64,000 nucleotides of DNA. It comes from Clostridia bacterium. GTDB lineage: Bacteria; Bacillota; Clostridia; Christensenellales; Aristaeellaceae. Under the pieces are notes generated by a model. The model did not search any database, was not told where the DNA came from, and saw only the letters and a program-made list of their open reading frames with translations. The position numbers and the translations under genes were made by a program. Location of the stretch: contig JAGBFR010000036.1 of the NCBI GenBank assembly GCA_017936375.1, positions 36,766-100,765 of the forward strand, read 5' to 3'. Of the stretch, positions 48,531 to 57,068 are shown piece after piece (positions within the stretch are counted from its first letter, which is position 1; each line of letters starts with the position of its first letter).

Positions 48531-50534
48531 TCAATTCCTTCCAAACAGCGGGCTTTCTCTGTCAAATCGTCTCCTCGCTGCGCGCACAATGGCTTCCCGC
48601 TCGGCATGCATATCCTCGCTTTTCCATATCTCAAGGAACGCCGATCGCGCGTCGCCAAGCAGCCGCCCGTCTCCCGTGAGCATCAGCGCCGGCATCTGCG
48701 GCTGACCATGCTGGCGCGTGCCGAAGAATTCGCCCGCACCGCGCAGCTCCAGATCCTTCTGCGCCACGACAAATCCGTCGCCCGTCTTCACCAGCGTCCT
48801 CAGGCGGTCGTTGGGCTGCGCCATCAGGAAGCACCAGCTCTGCTGCGCGCCGCGTCCGACGCGGCCTCTGAGCTGATGCAGCTGCGCAAGGCCGAATCTC
48901 TCCGCCCCCTCGACGACCATGACCGTCGCATTCGGCACATTCACGCCGACCTCGATGACTGTCGTAGCGACGAGCACATGGATTTCCCCCGCGTAGAAGC
49001 GCTGCAGCGTGTCTTCTTTTTCCAGCTTGTTCATTCTGCCGTGGACAAGCCCGACACACAGCGGCGCAAGCACCTCCTTAAGTTCCTTCTGCACATCCTT
49101 TGCGCTGCGGAGCTCTTCAAACGCTGCGTCCGTATCGTCCTCGCCTACCAGCGGGCAGACAACATAGGTCTGCCTGCCCTTCTCCGCTTCAGCGCGGATA
49201 AACGCATACATATCCTGCCTTTTTTCTTCAGGCACAATGCGTGTCGTCACCGGCGTACGCCCCGGCGGAAGCTCATCAATGACGGAAATGTCCAGATCGC
49301 CATAGAGCACAAGCGACAGGCTTCTGGGGATCGGCGTTGCGCTCATGACCATGACATGCGGCGCAAAACCCTTTCCCTCAAGAACCGTTCTCTGCCTCAC
49401 GCCGAAGCGATGCTGTTCATCCGTCACTGCAAGGCACAGGTTGGCAAACTCCACATCGCCCGAGATCAGCGCATGCGTGCCGATGACCACCTGCCATGCG
49501 CCGCATGCAATAGCCTCCCGGGCGCGCCTGCGCTCAGCCGCGGTCATTTTGCCCGTCAGCAGGCCGCATCGGATGCCCATCGGAGCGAGCAGCTCTGCCG
49601 CACTCTGCATGTGCTGCGCTGCGAGGATCTCCGTCGGCGCCATCAGCGCTGCCTGCCCGCCTGCCCTTGCACAAAGATACAGCGCGCAGAAGGCGATCAG
49701 CGTCTTGCCGCAGCCGACGTCGCCCTGAATCATCCTTGCCATCGCGCGGCTGCCCTTCAGGTCGCCTGCAATCTCCTTTGATGCGCGGAGCTGTGCGCCC
49801 GTCGGTTCAAACGGCATCCTGCTATAGAACTCATCCACCCATCCATCGCCGATGGCAAGCGGCTGTGTCGGACGGCGCTCCCCAGCCTGCCCGGCAACCG
49901 CCGCCTGAAAGAGAAACAGCTCCTCGAAGGCCAGACGCTCCTTGGCGCGCGCCAGGCGTTCCATCGAAGTCGGAAAATGTGCCTCACGCAGCGCCTCCCG
50001 TCTGTCCATGAGCCCGTACATAGAAAGGATTCGCGCAGGCAGCGTCTCTTCCTCGTCGTATTCATCCAGAAGCAATGCAATGGCGTCGCGCAGCACCTTC
50101 TGCCCCACGCCCGGTATCTGTGCGTAGACCGGTATGATCGCACCCGGCTCTTCCATCGAAGGATTGATGACAAAGAGCCCGTTTTTCTTCCTCACCGCGC
50201 GACCGTACAGCGTCACATGCTGCGTATCGTGCAGATTGTCCTTCATCCACGGCTGGTTAAACCACATGCAGCGGATTTTTCCGCACTCATCGGCAATCGC
50301 CGCCGAGACCCAACGCCTGCCGCCAACGCGATGAAGCGTCGGCTTACCCGTCACATAGCCTTCGAAGCAGGATGTCGTCCCCTCTGTCATCTGCGCCGGA
50401 GAAAGCGGATTTGTCGTATCCCTGTAGCCGACCGGCAGCGTCTCCACCAGATCCATTGCTGTCAGGATTCCTTTTTTAGCGAGCGCTTCCAGGCGCACAG
50501 GGCCAAAGCCCCTGATCTGCCCAAGCTCACGCAT
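48531..50534 (-). CDS. recG: ATP-dependent DNA helicase RecG
   Basis: A branch-migration helicase for stalled forks and recombination intermediates. It is 667 residues. The N-terminal wedge includes an OB-like domain. Walker A is GDVGCGKT near 278, and the DEQHRFGVRQR box is Walker B. The helicase C domain has QLRGRVGRG. The start at 50534 is chosen because GAGGAGG lies 9 bases upstream; 50588 lacks a site. It follows fakA after a terminator-like hairpin. The gene order spoVM-rpmB-asp23-fakA-recG matches the Bacillus block minus sdaAB/AA. Confidence 0.96.
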   Translation of the reverse strand: MRELGQIRGFGPVRLEALAKKGILTAMDLVETLPVGYRDTTNPLSPAQMTEGTTSCFEGYVTGKPTLHRVGGRRWVSAAIADECGKIRCMWFNQPWMKDNLHDTQHVTLYGRAVRKKNGLFVINPSMEEPGAIIPVYAQIPGVGQKVLRDAIALLLDEYDEEETLPARILSMYGLMDRREALREAHFPTSMERLARAKERLAFEELFLFQAAVAGQAGERRPTQPLAIGDGWVDEFYSRMPFEPTGAQLRASKEIAGDLKGSRAMARMIQGDVGCGKTLIAFCALYLCARAGGQAALMAPTEILAAQHMQSAAELLAPMGIRCGLLTGKMTAAERRRAREAIACGAWQVVIGTHALISGDVEFANLCLAVTDEQHRFGVRQRTVLEGKGFAPHVMVMSATPIPRSLSLVLYGDLDISVIDELPPGRTPVTTRIVPEEKRQDMYAFIRAEAEKGRQTYVVCPLVGEDDTDAAFEELRSAKDVQKELKEVLAPLCVGLVHGRMNKLEKEDTLQRFYAGEIHVLVATTVIEVGVNVPNATVMVVEGAERFGLAQLHQLRGRVGRGAQQSWCFLMAQPNDRLRTLVKTGDGFVVAQKDLELRGAGEFFGTRQHGQPQMPALMLTGDGRLLGDARSAFLEIWKSEDMHAEREAIVRAARRRFDRESPLFGRN

Positions 50535-50571
50535 ATTCCCCATCCTCCTCGCTGCACATTTATATACAGTC

Positions 50572-50600
50572 AAAAAAGCCGCGCCCATCCGGACGCGGCT
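50572..50600 (-). terminator. terminator between fakA and recG
   Basis: A 10-bp stem (50577-50586 with 50591-50600), with a G-U wobble on the minus strand, is followed by six T residues. It implies that recG needs its own promoter or readthrough. Confidence 0.82.
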
Positions 50601-50610
50601 GAATCAGCCA

Positions 50611-52308
50611 TTATTCCGCAGAAATCAGATAATAATACAGCGGCTGTCCGCCATACTGAACCTCGACGTCAAGATCGCTGAAGATCTCCGCAATCTCGTC
50701 TCCAAGGGCGTTAGCGTCTTCCTCGCTCGTATCCTGGCCATAGTAAACCGTAATCAGCGCATCGCCATCCTCAACGACATGCTTGGCCAGCTCCAGCGCG
50801 ATATCATGGATATCCTTGCCGACGACCTCAATGCGGCCGTTGTGGATGCCGATGATATCGCCCTCGCGAATCTCCTTGTCCTCAAAGACCGTATCGCGCA
50901 CAGCAAAGGTCACCTGACCGGTCTTAACCTGCTCCGCCGCGGCAATCATCGCTTCCTTATTCTCTTCGATGTCCGCCTCTGGATTGAAGGCGATCACGGC
51001 GCCGATGCCCATGGCCACGTTCTTCGTCGGAAGGACGATCACGTTGACCTCAGCCAGCTCAGCAGCCTGAGACGCAGCAAGAATCACATTGGAGTTGTTG
51101 GGCAGGACGAAGACATTCTTCGCGCCGACAGCCGCAACAGCGTCGAGGATATCCTCGATGCTCGGATTCATCGTCTGGCCGCCCTCGACGATGTGGTCGA
51201 CGCCCAGATCGGTAAAGATGCTCGAGAAGCCCTCGCCAAGGGAGACGGCAACCATGCCGTAATCCTTGAGCGGCGCCTCTTCTTTCGCCTTCGCGGCAGC
51301 GGCCTCTTCCTCAAGGCGCTTCTTCTCAGCAGCCTTCTGAGCTTCCTCCGCCATACGCATGCGTTCGCGGCGTTCTTCGGCCATGTTGTCAATCTTCAGA
51401 TTGATCAGATCGCCGAGATCACAGGCCCACTGCAGCGCCTTGCCCGGGTCATTGGTGTGTACATGAACCTTGACCAGCGAGAAATCGCCGACGCAGACCA
51501 CGCAGTCGCCAATACGTCCAAGACGCGTACGGAACTTGTTGATATCATCCTCGGTCACGCCCTCGTTCATATCCTGAATGATGAACTCGGTGCAGTATTT
51601 GAATTTGATCTCGCCGATCGAATCGTGATCGTCCTCAAATTCAAACGTAGCAGCCTCGCCGACCTCGACGGCAGTCTCTTCGATCTTTTCTCCGTTAAAG
51701 GCGGCACGCCAGCCCTTGAGCACGGTGAGCAGACCCTGTCCGCCGGAGTCAACGACGCCCGCCTGCTTGAGCGCAGGGAGCATGTCCGGCGTCTTATCCA
51801 GAATCGCCTCGCCGCTACGGATCATTTTATCCAGCAGGCCCGGCAGGTTGTCCGGGTGCTTGGTGACATAGCGGGCGGAGTCCTCCGCAATCACGCGGAT
51901 GACCGTCAGGATGGTGCCCTCCTTGGGCTTCATGACGGCCTTGTACGCCGTATCGGCGCCCTTGCGCAGTCCGTTGGCAAAGGCCTGTGCGTCGATCGTC
52001 TCGCAGCCCTCGATGCCGCGCGCAAAGCCGCGCAGGATCTGAGAGAGGATGACGCCGGAGTTGCCGCGCGCGCCCTTGAGCGCGCCTCGGGCCGCCATAT
52101 CAGCCATACGGGAGGCATTGGCAACATCCTGCGCTGCAATCTCACGCACGGTGGATTTCATCGTCAGGGACATGTTGGTGCCCGTATCGCCGTCCGGCAC
52201 GGGGAAAACGTTCAGCGCGTCGATCGCCTCACGGTTCTGTTCAAGCAGGCCTGCTCCGGCTATAATCATCTCTTTCAGAAGCAGCCCGTCAATCGTTTGC
52301 TGTGACAA
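50611..52308 (-). CDS. fakA: fatty acid kinase FakA (DAK2 domain)
   Basis: Phosphorylates fatty acids bound to FakB/DegV proteins, feeding phospholipid synthesis. It is 565 residues. The DAK2 domain carries NVFPVPDGDTGTNM near 33-46. Between the middle and C-terminal (EDD-fold-like) domains is a highly charged helical insert rich in Glu, Lys and Arg. The SD GGAGG lies 8 bases before a TTG at 52308; the ATG at 52329 lacks one. Translation from TTG gives an N-terminus like that of other FakA proteins. It lies 27 bases after asp23, so they are likely co-transcribed. Confidence 0.92.
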   Translation of the reverse strand: MSQQTIDGLLLKEMIIAGAGLLEQNREAIDALNVFPVPDGDTGTNMSLTMKSTVREIAAQDVANASRMADMAARGALKGARGNSGVILSQILRGFARGIEGCETIDAQAFANGLRKGADTAYKAVMKPKEGTILTVIRVIAEDSARYVTKHPDNLPGLLDKMIRSGEAILDKTPDMLPALKQAGVVDSGGQGLLTVLKGWRAAFNGEKIEETAVEVGEAATFEFEDDHDSIGEIKFKYCTEFIIQDMNEGVTEDDINKFRTRLGRIGDCVVCVGDFSLVKVHVHTNDPGKALQWACDLGDLINLKIDNMAEERRERMRMAEEAQKAAEKKRLEEEAAAAKAKEEAPLKDYGMVAVSLGEGFSSIFTDLGVDHIVEGGQTMNPSIEDILDAVAAVGAKNVFVLPNNSNVILAASQAAELAEVNVIVLPTKNVAMGIGAVIAFNPEADIEENKEAMIAAAEQVKTGQVTFAVRDTVFEDKEIREGDIIGIHNGRIEVVGKDIHDIALELAKHVVEDGDALITVYYGQDTSEEDANALGDEIAEIFSDLDVEVQYGGQPLYYYLISAE

Positions 52309-52335
52309 AAAATTCGCCTCCAGTTCCATCAGGGA

Positions 52336-52686
52336 TCAGACGCGGATACCCTCAACCGAAATATTCACTCTGCGCACCTTGGCGCCCGTCATGTTCTCGA
52401 TCTTATAGCAGACCTGAGATTTGATGATGTTGCAGACTTCCACGATAGAGATGCCATATTCGACGATAATGAACAGATCGATATCGATGCCGCCGTCCGT
52501 CACATTGACACGCACGCCCTTGGTCAGGTTCTCCCTGCCCAGCCATTCTACAAAACCATCCTTGGCACGCTTGGAAGACATCGCAACGATACCATAGCAC
52601 TCAAGCGCAGCGTAACCCGCCACCTTCAGCAGCACATCTTCACTAATCGTAATCTGTCCAAGATCATTGTTGATTCTGCATTCCAT
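52336..52686 (-). CDS. Asp23/Gls24-family envelope stress protein
   Basis: A 116-residue member of the family represented by Bacillus YloU and YqhY. It carries the typical first strand (GQITISEDVLLKVAGYAALECYG, read in two blocks) and VNVTDGGIDIDLFIIVEYG. It usually sits just before fakA and is thought to influence lipid homeostasis; that role is inferred. It is short and lacks a signal peptide. A promoter 60 bases upstream is divergent from the rpmB promoter. Confidence 0.93.
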   Translation of the reverse strand: MECRINNDLGQITISEDVLLKVAGYAALECYGIVAMSSKRAKDGFVEWLGRENLTKGVRVNVTDGGIDIDLFIIVEYGISIVEVCNIIKSQVCYKIENMTGAKVRRVNISVEGIRV

Positions 52687-52745
52687 AGATAAACCCTCCT
52701 TGACGCAGGGTCATTTCGACCCGAAATCTCATTGGATCATATTAC

Positions 52746-52774
52746 AGTATACAGGAAAGTCCCCGTTTTTACAA
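52746..52774 (-). promoter_or_regulatory. promoter of asp23-fakA
   Basis: On the minus strand, TTGTAA (52769-52774) and TATACT (52746-52751) have a 17-bp spacer. Confidence 0.68.
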
Positions 52775-52877
52775 GGATTAAAAGAAAAATCCTGACTTTA
52801 TGTTTCCCCATTGTTCGGAATATGGTTCTTTTTCCTCTCAATTTTGATTTTTATTCAAAACAAAATGAAAAAAACAC

Positions 52878-52906
52878 TTGTCAAATCGCCTTTCTGGTGC
52901 TAAAAT
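52878..52906 (+). promoter_or_regulatory. promoter of rpmB
   Basis: TTGTCA (52878-52883) and TAAAAT (52901-52906) have a 17-bp spacer, 43 bases before the ATG. Confidence 0.72.
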
Positions 52907-52949
52907 AATTGTGTTATGACTGTTTACGCACCAGAAGGAGGTGTGATCC

Positions 52950-53141
52950 ATGGGTAAGATTTGTGAGGTTTGCCAGAAGGGCGCGATGAGCGGCCACAAT
53001 GTCAGCCACTCCAACCGCAAGAGCAACCGCGTTTGGCTGCCGAACACCCAGCGTGTCCGTGTGAACGTTGGCGGTACTGTTCGTCACATGAACGTCTGCA
53101 CTCGCTGCCTGCGCAGCGGCAAGGTCGAGCGCGCTCTGTAA
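52950..53141 (+). CDS. rpmB: 50S ribosomal protein L28
   Basis: A structural protein of the large subunit, 63 residues. The sequence has CEVC near the N-terminus and CTRC near the C-terminus, a zinc-binding (C+) form. The basic core reads HSNRKSNRVWLPN. AGGAGGTG precedes the ATG. A palindromic terminator follows. Confidence 0.97.
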   Translation: MGKICEVCQKGAMSGHNVSHSNRKSNRVWLPNTQRVRVNVGGTVRHMNVCTRCLRSGKVERAL

Positions 53142-53158
53142 TCCGACTTTAGAAGATT

Positions 53159-53190
53159 AAGCACCGGCTGTACAGCCGGTGCTTTTCTTT
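53159..53190 (+). terminator. terminator of rpmB
   Basis: A perfectly palindromic 26-base segment (53159-53184) of AAGCACCGGCT with its complement around a short loop is followed by a T-rich tract. Confidence 0.92.
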
Positions 53191-53211
53191 ATTCTCTTTC
53201 CCCTCTCCGTC

Positions 53212-53292
53212 TCATCTGTTTGTGCGTCCAATCAGCCTGATCAGCCCTCGGATCAGCCGCGGCGCACGGATGCATACCATTCTGACGCCCAT
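53212..53292 (-). CDS. spoVM: SpoVM-like 26-residue amphipathic peptide
   Basis: A small ORF too short for most callers. The peptide has a basic amphipathic pattern, CIRAPRLIRGLIRLIG, that aligns with the B. subtilis SpoVM core IKLPKFLGGIVRAMLG: the Pro, the basic residues and the hydrophobic spacing match. SpoVM marks the convex forespore membrane for coat assembly. In Bacillus spoVM is also beside rpmB and yloU/yloV, as here. AGGGGAG lies 8 bases before the ATG. It is transcribed opposite to rpmB. Confidence 0.65.
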   Translation of the reverse strand: MGVRMVCIRAPRLIRGLIRLIGRTNR

Positions 53293-53337
53293 CGCTTCGA
53301 CTCCCCTCTGATTATTCCGCCGTCTCTATGTACCGCC

Positions 53338-53499
53338 TCACGGCCAGCACCCAAGGAGCAGCACGCCCAATGCAAACAGCGCCGCGCCCAGCGCAATGAC
53401 CAGCAGCTCAAGCGGGAGGCAGATAAAGATCAGCAGAAGGCCGCCCAGCGCAAGCAGCAGCCCCGCATATTTCCTGAGCCGTCCATATGCACGATGCAT
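53338..53499 (-). CDS. small two-helix membrane protein
   Basis: A 53-residue protein with a short basic N-terminus (MHRAYGRLRKY) followed by two hydrophobic helices. The second is rich in Ala, Leu and Gly (VIALGAALFALGVLLLG). ATG 53499 follows GGAGGGAG; the longer reading to 53544 is less likely. It lies upstream of the SpoVM-like ORF on the same strand, with a 45-base gap, so the two could share a transcript. The family is not recognised. Confidence 0.6.
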   Translation of the reverse strand: MHRAYGRLRKYAGLLLALGGLLLIFICLPLELLVIALGAALFALGVLLLGCWP

Positions 53500-53572
53500 T
53501 GGCCATCTCCCTCCTTCCCTCCATTCTATGCCGACCTTCCTCAATTTTTCCTCTCTATCCCTGCCTCAACAG

Positions 53573-53605
53573 AAAAACGCCCCGGGTCATTCCCGGGGCG
53601 TTTTT
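53573..53605 (-). terminator. terminator of the PrsA-like gene
   Basis: A 14-bp perfect stem (53573-53586 with 53592-53605), including A5/T5 ends, has a 5-base loop. It lies 12 bases beyond the stop. Confidence 0.93.
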
Positions 53606-53616
53606 ACATCTTTGGT

Positions 53617-55074
53617 TTACTTCATGACCTTCGGATAGGTCTTCTTCTCAGCCTGAGAAACCCACTCGGTCACGGCAGCCTCGTAGGCGGCCTCCTGCGC
53701 AGAGGTGAGCATCTCATCATGCAGCGCAGTCTTGATCTCCTCGGTATACTCCACAACGCCGGACTCGATGTCGGTGGTGTACTGGAGGATGTGGTAGCCA
53801 AAGCTGGTCTTGACCAGCTCAGCAGAGACGTCGCCGACATTCGCCAGCGCCATCGCAGCATCCTGGAAGGCCTGATCATAGATGCCAAGGCCCTCGCAGA
53901 CCAGATAGCCGCGGGTCATCTCCGGCTCAGCAGTCATGCCCGGATCCTCGCCGTACTCAGCGAGCAGCGCGGCGAAGTCCTCGCCAGCCTGCGCCTTGGC
54001 AAGCACCTCGGCAGCCTTCTCCTCGATCTCAGAGAAGGCGGCAGCGGTGATCTCCTCGATCTGAGCCTGCGTGTCGGTCACGGTCTGCTCATTGGCCACA
54101 ACCTGCTCCTGCAGCGCCGCAACCTGCTCATTGTACGCAGCGAGGGTCTCCTCGTCATACTCGGAGGTATCCTGAGCATTCAGCTCCTCAAGCTCGCTCT
54201 GCGCGGTGGTCAGGGCATTCTGCGCGGTGGTCAGCGTGCTGCTGAGCGTGCTGATCTCGGTCTCCTTCTCGTCGCTGATCTTGATCAGCAGGTTGCGCAC
54301 ACCGCGATAGCCAGCCGGGACATAGTAGGCGTCAAGGCCGTTCTTCAGGTACATCGCATAGTTGGACGGAGTCTCGTCAAAGTTGGTCTTGTTGCCCTCA
54401 ACGCGGGAGTCGAACTCAGCCTTGACCTCGTCATCGGTGATGGCGACGTCGGCGTACACATGCTCCTTGAACAGCTCATTCTGCTTGGAAACGGTTTCGC
54501 TATTGATCATGTTCTCACGGGTATAACCCATCGCGGTCAGATCAGCCATGATCATCTCGTCCAGCTGGGCGTCGGTGATGGTGGCCACCGGCTCGGCCGG
54601 GGTCGCCTCAGACGGGGTCGCAGACGCAAGGCGCTCCTGCTCCTCCTCAACGGTCTCAACCGTCGGGTAGTTCTGATAGCGCATGATCATCTTGTACATG
54701 TCCATCATCTGATCGGCAGTCTCCTCGATGGCCGCGGCGTCCTCTTCGGGCAGCGGATCGAAGCCAAGTTCCTTGATCTTGTCGCCAACAACGACGGACT
54801 CAATCAGCTGCTCGAGCGCCGGCTCATTGTAGGTTGCGAGGGTTTCCTCGTCCAGCGGCATGCTGAAGCCAAAGTACTGCTGATAGTACTGCTGCTCATA
54901 GGCAGCCATGTAATCACGGTAAGAAAGCCATTCGGCCTTGGTGATCTCCGTATCGTTGACCTTGGCCACCACCTGCGCGCCGTCAAGCTCAGCGTCATAA
55001 CCGATCAGGTTGCAGCCAGAGAGCATCATGGCCGCCAGCATCAGCATAACGACCAGAGCAAGTCCCTTTTTCAT
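53617..55074 (-). CDS. PrsA/SurA-like peptidyl-prolyl isomerase lipoprotein with split parvulin domain
   Basis: An extracytoplasmic folding factor, 485 residues. The signal peptide ends in lipobox LSGC (Cys21). A helical chaperone region runs to about 240. A parvulin-like segment starts at RGVRNLLIKI (about 257-266), then an 85-residue coiled coil rich in Glu, Gln and Ala follows (about 268-352). The rest of the parvulin domain continues from AGEDFAALLAEYGEDPGM to LVKTSFGYHILQY. The start ATG 55074 is followed by a typical MKKGLAL signal. It has a consensus promoter. Confidence 0.88.
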   Translation of the reverse strand: MKKGLALVVMLMLAAMMLSGCNLIGYDAELDGAQVVAKVNDTEITKAEWLSYRDYMAAYEQQYYQQYFGFSMPLDEETLATYNEPALEQLIESVVVGDKIKELGFDPLPEEDAAAIEETADQMMDMYKMIMRYQNYPTVETVEEEQERLASATPSEATPAEPVATITDAQLDEMIMADLTAMGYTRENMINSETVSKQNELFKEHVYADVAITDDEVKAEFDSRVEGNKTNFDETPSNYAMYLKNGLDAYYVPAGYRGVRNLLIKISDEKETEISTLSSTLTTAQNALTTAQSELEELNAQDTSEYDEETLAAYNEQVAALQEQVVANEQTVTDTQAQIEEITAAAFSEIEEKAAEVLAKAQAGEDFAALLAEYGEDPGMTAEPEMTRGYLVCEGLGIYDQAFQDAAMALANVGDVSAELVKTSFGYHILQYTTDIESGVVEYTEEIKTALHDEMLTSAQEAAYEAAVTEWVSQAEKKTYPKVMK

Positions 55075-55119
55075 AGTCTGTTCTCTTCCTTTCAGCCACA
55101 TCGGGGCAATATACGAAAT

Positions 55120-55148
55120 ATTATAATGACATGTTATCCGCTTGTCAA
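55120..55148 (-). promoter_or_regulatory. consensus promoter of the PrsA-like gene
   Basis: On the minus strand, perfect TTGACA (55143-55148) and TATAAT (55120-55125) have a 17-bp spacer. It is the best sigma-A match in the window. Confidence 0.88.
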
Positions 55149-55154
55149 GGCATG

Positions 55155-55189
55155 GCTGCCTTCAAGAATCCGAAGGCAGCGCTTTTTTT
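55155..55189 (+). terminator. terminator-like hairpin facing right
   Basis: GCTGCCTTC (55155-55163) pairs with GAAGGCAGC (55172-55180), followed on the plus strand by GC and seven T residues. No plus-strand gene ends here, so it would stop antisense transcription. On the minus strand the run is an A tract, which does not make a classical terminator for the DUF6056 gene. Confidence 0.55.
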
Positions 55190-55224
55190 GCGGAATTCAG
55201 ACCTGCACGTCAGCCAATCAGCCA

Positions 55225-56541
55225 TTACAGGCCTTCCTCAATGCTGATTCCATAGTATTTTCCAAGGGTACTGTTGGGCCACTCCTCCGGCGTTTTGCCA
55301 AGCTCAATGCCCATCGTATAGCGGGAACGGGCAGGAACGGACTGCACATTAACCCGCTCTTCGCCAGCCAGCTTTGCCGCCTCAATGGCCTGCACCTGCC
55401 CAAGCCAATCCCGCTCATGCGCAAGCACGGAGGAAATCGCAGCGGCAAAAATCACAACGACTGCAGCAGAAAGCGCAGTGCGGATCGGCTTTGACATCCT
55501 TCGTCCCTGCCCCGCATCGCAGAGGGCGGCAAGCGCAGCCGAGAGCACCAGCGCGTACGCACCGGTAAACGATCTGTCCGAAATCTGTGGAGAACCCACC
55601 AGCGCATATGCGCACAGAAGCCCTGCGCCAAGCAGAATCGCCGTCCATTCATATCTGAAAGAGCGGCCGTGCTTTCGCGTCAGCAGCCAGCCAGCTCCAA
55701 GCAGCGCAAAGAGGATCGCCGTATACAGACCTGTATAGAATGTCACCACGGCAAACCGATAGGCAAGCTCTGCCATCAAGCCGCGAGAAGCCTCCGCCGA
55801 CGCACGGGCAAAGTTGCCAGGCGCAAGCAGCATGACCGCCGTGCCCAGCGCATGCGCCGCCAGCGCGGCAATGCGCCATCCTCTGACGCTGCGCCTGCGG
55901 ATCAGCCGGTCATATGCCGCCATCAGCAGCTGAATTGCCAGCACGCCGCAGGCGGTATTCTCATTGGTCCATCCCGCAAGGAAGAATACCGGCACAGCCA
56001 ACAGCCCATGCCGCCAGCCCGCGTCAAAGAATCCGCCCTCGCGCTCGCTGCGCAGGATCAGAAGCGGAAAAAGCGCCAGCGCCGTACACCAGAGGTAATT
56101 GCACGCGCCGTCCAGCCAGAGAAAGACCGTACCGTAAAACGGCAGCAGATTAAGCGCAAGATGCGCTGCGAGCATCATGCCCCCGCCGATCCTCCAGCCC
56201 TTTGGACGGGCGAGCACACAGATCTCAGCCAGCAGCAGAAGATACATGAGCGTATTTGCCGCATTGAACAGCGGCTTGCCCCACAAGAGGAAAAGCTGTA
56301 CCAGCGTATGCGCCACGCTGCGTCCGCCCCAGATTCTGTAATGCGCAGCCTGGGAGGCGATCACATCTGCGACGCCTGTCAGCCGTTCGCCCGTGCTCCA
56401 GCTGAAGCTGTAATCATAATCGTCCATCATCAGGGGCGTATGCAGATTCAGCAGATACATGCCCGCAGCAATCAGAATCAGCACAAACAGAAGAAAAAGG
56501 CGGCTGCCGCCCGCCCTTCTCTTATCCATTCCGGCGCTCAC
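55225..56541 (-). CDS. DUF6056-family polytopic membrane protein
   Basis: A predicted 438-residue membrane protein with about ten helices, resembling GT-C-type glycosyltransferases. An early MMDDYDYSFSW acidic motif lies outside the first helix (about residues 40-50). The end has a soluble tail with GKYYGISIEEG. Its GTG start overlaps the stop of the upstream gene by 4 bases (GTGA); an ATG at 56529 is an alternative. It may act in surface polysaccharide synthesis; that is inference. Confidence 0.75.
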   Translation of the reverse strand: MSAGMDKRRAGGSRLFLLFVLILIAAGMYLLNLHTPLMMDDYDYSFSWSTGERLTGVADVIASQAAHYRIWGGRSVAHTLVQLFLLWGKPLFNAANTLMYLLLLAEICVLARPKGWRIGGGMMLAAHLALNLLPFYGTVFLWLDGACNYLWCTALALFPLLILRSEREGGFFDAGWRHGLLAVPVFFLAGWTNENTACGVLAIQLLMAAYDRLIRRRSVRGWRIAALAAHALGTAVMLLAPGNFARASAEASRGLMAELAYRFAVVTFYTGLYTAILFALLGAGWLLTRKHGRSFRYEWTAILLGAGLLCAYALVGSPQISDRSFTGAYALVLSAALAALCDAGQGRRMSKPIRTALSAAVVVIFAAAISSVLAHERDWLGQVQAIEAAKLAGEERVNVQSVPARSRYTMGIELGKTPEEWPNSTLGKYYGISIEEGL

Positions 56542-57017
56542 GCAGAAGCCCCGCCGAGCAGTTCGGCGTCCAGCACCATGTTGCCATGGCTGGTCAGCAC
56601 GATATCCCGATCCATGAAGGACGCGTCGATCGTCTTCTGGCAGTCCAGAAGGAAGCGGCGCTCGCCCTCCTCGGAGAGATCTTCATAGATATTGATGATG
56701 ACCTCGTAAAAATCCACGCCGTCCTGATACACGGGATCCACACCGATCTTCACCAGCGCGCCCGCCGTCCTGCGGCTCAGTCCGCTGTGAATCTCCTTGA
56801 GAAACCGCTTATAATGCATCAGCGGCGCAATGCGCAGATCCCAGAGGAAAATCAGAATTGCGCCCGCGGCGATCACACATGCGGAGCAAGCAATCTCCAC
56901 CCTCAGGATAAAGGCTGCAATCGCGCCCGCAAGAAACGGGAGCGCAAGCGCCGCCGCAATCAGCAGCTCCTTTCTGATCTTCGCAGCATTCCGGGTAAAG
57001 TCCGTCTGTGAATACAT
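56538..57017 (-). CDS. small membrane protein of unknown family
   Basis: A 159-residue protein, starting at ATG 57017 behind AAGGAGAG. Two hydrophobic helices (about residues 20-65) are followed by a soluble part with a beta-rich KIGVDPVYQDGVDFYEVIINIYEDLSEEGERRFLLD segment, read in two blocks. It overlaps the DUF6056 gene by 4 bases, which suggests a joint role. No family is recognised. Confidence 0.7.
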   Translation of the reverse strand: MYSQTDFTRNAAKIRKELLIAAALALPFLAGAIAAFILRVEIACSACVIAAGAILIFLWDLRIAPLMHYKRFLKEIHSGLSRRTAGALVKIGVDPVYQDGVDFYEVIINIYEDLSEEGERRFLLDCQKTIDASFMDRDIVLTSHGNMVLDAELLGGASA

Positions 57018-57068
57018 GACCTTTCTCTCCTTCATTACAGTTGACAGCACGACTGTTGTCCGAATCCG

